Assembly: GCA_910578105.1 (NCBI GenBank)
Contig: CAJTPD010000002.1
Span: 331,269 to 395,268 of the forward strand
Direction: 5' to 3'
DNA length: 64,000 nucleotides
Origin: an uncultured Odoribacter sp.
GTDB taxonomy: Bacteria > Bacteroidota > Bacteroidia > Bacteroidales > Marinifilaceae
In this document: one piece after another, positions 60,231 through 64,000 of the stretch
How positions within the stretch are numbered: position 1 is the stretch's first letter
How the letters are laid out: every line of letters starts with the position of its first letter
Notes under the pieces: model-generated
The model's database searches: none
What the model was told of the DNA's origin: nothing
The model's input: the letters and a program-made list of their open reading frames with translations, nothing else
Position numbers and translations under genes: made by a program

Positions 60231-63200
60231 ATGAAGAAAAATCGAAATGACGCTTTTCCCGATAGGGGAAATTGGTTGAAAATTCTACTGCGTATGAAAC
60301 TGACGTTCATATTGGTGGTGTGTGCTATGGTTCAGTTGTTTGCGGTGGTAAACGCCCAGACGGTGAGCCTGAAAAAACAAAATGCTTCTTTGGAAGAGAT
60401 TATTTGGGAATTAAAGGCGAAAACCCATCTGGTGTTTTTGTATAGTGACGAGGACATTGCATCCGTTAAAGGAATTGATATTGATGTCAGGAATGTGATG
60501 GTGGATAAAGTATTGGAAAAATGTCTGAAAGGTACCGGTTTGCAATGCGTGAAAGAGAATGGTGCCATTATTATCAAACAGGTGAATAGTAAGGTTTCCG
60601 TTCCTCAGGTGCAAAACCGTAAGATAACCGGTAAGGTGACCGATAAAGGAGGAATGCCTTTGCCCGGTGTGACGGTGTTAATTGACGGGACGAGTGTCGG
60701 TGTGACTACCGATGCCGCGGGAAAGTATACATTGGAATGCCCTTCGCAGGGGGAATGGGTGTTGCAATTTACTTTTATCGGAATGAAAACCCAAAAGCTG
60801 CCGGTTGGGGAAAAGACAGAGATTGATGTTATCATGACGGAGGATACGCAGGAGATGGATGAGGTGGTGGTGACCGGTTATTTCCAACGGAAGAAAGACA
60901 GCTACACAGGTGCTGCCACTACGTTTTCGGGAGAGAAGTTGCGGGAGATTTCTACCGGGAATGTGTTGTCGGCTTTATCGACGATAGACCCCTCCTTTAA
61001 GTTGATGGAAGATATTACAGTAGGTAGTGACCCCAATCATATCCCGGAATTTCAAATCCACGGTAGCGGCAATCTGAAATCGGATTATGAAAACTCTCCT
61101 AATATGCCGACTTTTATTTTGGATGGTTTCGAGGTTTCGGCGGAGAAGATTTTTGACTTAGACCCGAACCGGGTATCCAGTATCACTGTGTTGAAAGATG
61201 CGGCGGCGACTGCCATTTATGGTTCGCGGGCAGCGAACGGGGTTGTCGTTGTGGAGACTAAAGCCCCGGAAATGGGTGAGTTACGTGTTTCTTATCATTT
61301 CTCCGGCGATTTTAATTTTGCAGACCTGAGTGATTACAATCTGATGAATGCATTGGAAAAATTGGAGTATGAGCAATTGGCAGGACTTTATTCGCATTCG
61401 AATATCGGAATGAAAGAGGAGTTGCAGGAGGCATACAATGAACGTTTGAAGTTGGTTCAGCAAGGGGTGAATACGGACTGGATGAAGAAGCCTGTCCATG
61501 CGCTTGGTTTCGGTCATAAGCATTCTTTGTTGTTGGAGGGTGGAGATACCCGTTTGCGGTATGGGTTAGACCTGAATTATCAGAATAAGGCGGGGGTAAT
61601 GAAGGGTTCCGGACGTCAGAATGTCGGCATTGGCATCAAGTTGCAATATCGTTACAAGAATTTGCGGTTTATGAATAATCTGACGTATGACCATGTGAAA
61701 CAACAGGATTCTCCTTATGGTACATTTTCGGATTATACTTATATGAATCCGTATCTTTATCCGAAGGATAAAAATGGCAATATCAAACAGGTATTGAAAA
61801 TCGGTGACGGGGAGGAGTATGAACTGAATCCTTTGTATAATGCTTCGTTGGGTACGAAGTTTGAGAATGCCTATCAGAATTTCATTGACAATTTTTCGGT
61901 AGAATGGGATGTTTTAGAGGGACTGAAACTGAAAGGTGCCGTGTCGTTGAATAAAAAAATGACAGTAGGTGACCGTTTTTTGCCGGCTAATCATAATTCA
62001 TTTTATGAGAAAGATTTAAAGGGAAGCTATAAGAAAGAGGTGACGGATAATTTCTCGTATGACGCCAATGTGATGGCTGCTTATACGAAAGAGGTGAACC
62101 GACATCTGTTCAATGCTACTTTTGTCTGGAATATCAAGGAATCAAAAACTGATTTTTTCAGTACTACGGCATATAATTTTCCGAATGATAAAATGGATCA
62201 TATCGGTATGGGCGTGGAGTATCAGGAAGGCGATAAACCAAGCGGTAATTATGAAGTCAGCCGTTTGATGGGGGTGGTCGGTAACTTTAATTACGGGTAT
62301 GACAACCGTTATCTGTTGGACTTTTCGGTTCGTAGCGACGGTTCTTCTGTGTATGGTTCTTCTAAACGATGGGGTACGTTCGGTTCGGTGGGTGCTGCCT
62401 GGAACCTGCATCGGGAGAAATGGTTTGCTGAAACACCCTATGTAAATGAATTGAAAATACGTGGTTCATGGGGGACAACCGGCGGTCAGAATTTTTATCC
62501 TTTCCAGGCCATGATGATGTATTCATACAAGGAATCGGCCATTGACGGATTGACATACGATGATTATATCGGGGCATTGTTGAAAGCTTTCGGTAATCCG
62601 AATCTGAAATGGCAGCAGACGGAGAAATTGAATATTGGTGTTGATTTTGCTTTGTTGAACAGCCGGTTGAGCGGTTATTTCAACGTCTACAAGGATGTAT
62701 CGAAATCGGTGTTGATTGATGTGTTGCTGGCTCCGTCTTTAGGTTTTACTTCCTATAAAGACAATTTGGGCGAGATTAAGAATAAGGGGTTGGAATTGAA
62801 TCTCCGGGGCGTTTTGGTGAAAGACGCAGAGAGACGCATGCAGTGGGATGTATTCTTTAATATTGTGAAGAATGAGAACCGGTTGATGAAGCTGAACGAT
62901 GCACTGGCGGCTTATAATAAAACCCAGGATGATGCGATGAACGAAAAAGTTGAGAAGGGGACCACCCGGGCACCTATGGTGCGTTATCAGGAAGGTAAAT
63001 CCATCAATATGATTTGGGCGAACGAATCCCTTGGTATTGATCCTAATACGGGAGAAGAAGTGTTTATTGCGCAGAATGGCGATAAAGTCAATAAATGGAG
63101 TACGGATAATTACAAACCGTTAGGATGCAAGGATCCCAAATTTGAAGGGAATTTCGGCACGATGTTTATGTACAAGGGTTTTCAGTTGAATGCTTATTTC

Positions 63201-63584
63201 CGTTACAGCTACGGTGCTGATGTTTACAATCAGACGCTGGTGGATAAAGTGGAAAACGTAGACCCGAAAAAGAACGCTGACCGCCGGGTGTTGTACGACC
63301 GTTGGAAGGTCCCTGGCGATGTGGCTAAATTCAAAGCTATCAGCAATACCGAAGCTACGATGCCGACCTCCCGGTTTATAGAGGAGGAAAATTACATTAC
63401 CCTGTCGTCATTGAATCTTTCTTATCAGTTCGATGCCGGTCGTCTGCGGCGTTACGGGATTGAGCGTTTGAAACTGTCCTTCATCGGTAATGATGTGTTT
63501 CGCGCTTCGACGGTCAAAATGGAACGGGGTACATCCTATCCGTTTGCCCGCAATTATTCAGTAGCGTTACAAGTAACCTTTTAA
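60231..63584 (+). CDS. SusC/RagA-family TonB-linked receptor with STN signalling domain (second locus)
   Basis: The 1117-residue receptor has a long N-terminal signal (~1-42, core FILVVCAMVQLFAVVNAQ) and an STN domain (~43-115, VSLKKQNASLEEIIWELKAKTHLVFLY). A carboxypeptidase-regulatory-like domain follows (~125-200), then a plug (~205-340, EMDEVVVTGYFQRKK, DAAATAIYGSRAANGVVVVET) and a barrel ending SVALQVTF. The ATG at 60231 was chosen. An extension from 60132 would run through the hairpin and lacks family features. It is clearly paralogous to the first SusC (plug and motif order shared) but much diverged in the barrel, so a different ligand is likely. Confidence 0.94.
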   Translation: MKKNRNDAFPDRGNWLKILLRMKLTFILVVCAMVQLFAVVNAQTVSLKKQNASLEEIIWELKAKTHLVFLYSDEDIASVKGIDIDVRNVMVDKVLEKCLKGTGLQCVKENGAIIIKQVNSKVSVPQVQNRKITGKVTDKGGMPLPGVTVLIDGTSVGVTTDAAGKYTLECPSQGEWVLQFTFIGMKTQKLPVGEKTEIDVIMTEDTQEMDEVVVTGYFQRKKDSYTGAATTFSGEKLREISTGNVLSALSTIDPSFKLMEDITVGSDPNHIPEFQIHGSGNLKSDYENSPNMPTFILDGFEVSAEKIFDLDPNRVSSITVLKDAAATAIYGSRAANGVVVVETKAPEMGELRVSYHFSGDFNFADLSDYNLMNALEKLEYEQLAGLYSHSNIGMKEELQEAYNERLKLVQQGVNTDWMKKPVHALGFGHKHSLLLEGGDTRLRYGLDLNYQNKAGVMKGSGRQNVGIGIKLQYRYKNLRFMNNLTYDHVKQQDSPYGTFSDYTYMNPYLYPKDKNGNIKQVLKIGDGEEYELNPLYNASLGTKFENAYQNFIDNFSVEWDVLEGLKLKGAVSLNKKMTVGDRFLPANHNSFYEKDLKGSYKKEVTDNFSYDANVMAAYTKEVNRHLFNATFVWNIKESKTDFFSTTAYNFPNDKMDHIGMGVEYQEGDKPSGNYEVSRLMGVVGNFNYGYDNRYLLDFSVRSDGSSVYGSSKRWGTFGSVGAAWNLHREKWFAETPYVNELKIRGSWGTTGGQNFYPFQAMMMYSYKESAIDGLTYDDYIGALLKAFGNPNLKWQQTEKLNIGVDFALLNSRLSGYFNVYKDVSKSVLIDVLLAPSLGFTSYKDNLGEIKNKGLELNLRGVLVKDAERRMQWDVFFNIVKNENRLMKLNDALAAYNKTQDDAMNEKVEKGTTRAPMVRYQEGKSINMIWANESLGIDPNTGEEVFIAQNGDKVNKWSTDNYKPLGCKDPKFEGNFGTMFMYKGFQLNAYFRYSYGADVYNQTLVDKVENVDPKKNADRRVLYDRWKVPGDVAKFKAISNTEATMPTSRFIEEENYITLSSLNLSYQFDAGRLRRYGIERLKLSFIGNDVFRASTVKMERGTSYPFARNYSVALQVTF

Positions 63585-63595
63585 TCAAGAAGCAA

Positions 63596-64000
63596 ATGAA
63601 AAAGTTAAGATATTTACCGATATGTTTGGGGATGCTGTTTTTTTCCTCCGCCTGCCAGAATTGGTTTGACGTGTCTCCGAAATCGGATGTAAAGGCGGAA
63701 GATTTGTTCCAACAGGAAAGCGGTTTCCGGGATGTATTGACAGGGGTTTATTCACTGATGTCCGCTCCTGAAAGTTACGGATGTCAGCTTTCGTTCGGCT
63801 ATATGGATGTGCTGGCGCAATATTACAATATTTCCGGTAATACCCATCAGTATATCAAGACAAAGGATTACCTCTATGCGGAGCCTTATGACAAGGAGGT
63901 CTTGTCTACAGTCTGGAGCCGGCAATATAAAGGTATCGCCAATCTGAATGCCATGCTGATGTTTATTGATAAGCAACGAAATGTATTTTCAAGTGAAGAG
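63596..64000 (+). CDS. RagB/SusD-family surface lipoprotein, N-terminal part (cut by window edge)
   Basis: The reading frame starts at the ATG at 63596 and stays open to the right edge (135 residues visible). The lipobox FFSSAC gives Cys20, followed by QNWFDVSPKSDVKAEDLF, the usual SusD-like start. The helices then resemble the SusD of the first locus (FGYMDVLAQYYNISG against YGTMDVLAQYYDCSE). It lies 11 bases after the second susC and would form the lid of that receptor. The rest of the locus lies outside the window. Confidence 0.93.
   Translation, partial: MKKLRYLPICLGMLFFSSACQNWFDVSPKSDVKAEDLFQQESGFRDVLTGVYSLMSAPESYGCQLSFGYMDVLAQYYNISGNTHQYIKTKDYLYAEPYDKEVLSTVWSRQYKGIANLNAMLMFIDKQRNVFSSEE

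Overview
The window reads as the chromosome of a member of the Bacteroidota, most likely a gut Bacteroidales. The family could be Odoribacteraceae-like, but that is only an inference. The support is the many TAnnTTTG -7 promoter boxes with weak ribosome binding sites, the SusC/SusD pairs driven by ECF sigma/FecR couples, LptE and SecG in one operon, RagB/SusD lipoproteins with the lipid cysteine at residue 20, and an S16 protein with a long Ala/Glu tail. No tRNA, rRNA, CRISPR array or complete insertion sequence was seen. No stretch longer than 300 bases lacks a gene or a riboswitch.

Region 1 (1-23400) is a corrin (vitamin B12) island. It holds cbiB, cbiA, a btuB-type receptor, four fused corrin-ring enzymes (CobJ-CbiC, CbiE-CbiT, CbiG-CobM, CobK-CbiD), cobI, and a BtuF-BtuC-BtuD importer. 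CbiD and CbiG mark the early-cobalt ('anaerobic') route. Two cobalamin riboswitches are present and both stand in front of transport genes (btuB at 5376-5537, btuF at 22443-22618). The biosynthetic genes have plain promoters or are read through. The island is interrupted by an ORF6N gene, a lipoprotein, an Rpn-type nuclease gene, a manganese catalase facing an Nramp Mn/Fe transporter, an acetyltransferase and two small membrane proteins.

Region 2 (23400-44500) is mostly core genome: rpsP-rimM, a B12-dependent (class II) ribonucleotide reductase, ribF, a porin-like protein, an acyltransferase pseudogene, glyS, two tandem Na/Pi cotransporters, a secreted choloylglycine-hydrolase-family enzyme, a second Rpn gene, groES-groEL, and the operon sigma-54 regulator - lptE - TPR protein - secG.

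Region 3 (44600-64000) holds two adjacent nutrient-uptake loci of the same design. The first is complete: ECF sigma, FecR, SusC with an STN signalling domain, SusD, DUF4843 lipoprotein, PKD-like lipoprotein, TlpA thioredoxin, DUF6029 protein, Omp28 CxxC lipoprotein and a BACON-metzincin lipoprotein, closed by a strong terminator at 58098-58137. The second (ECF sigma, FecR, SusC, start of SusD) runs off the right edge. There is no carbohydrate enzyme in the first locus. Its redox proteins and surface protease point to a protein, peptide or metal-complex substrate rather than a glycan.
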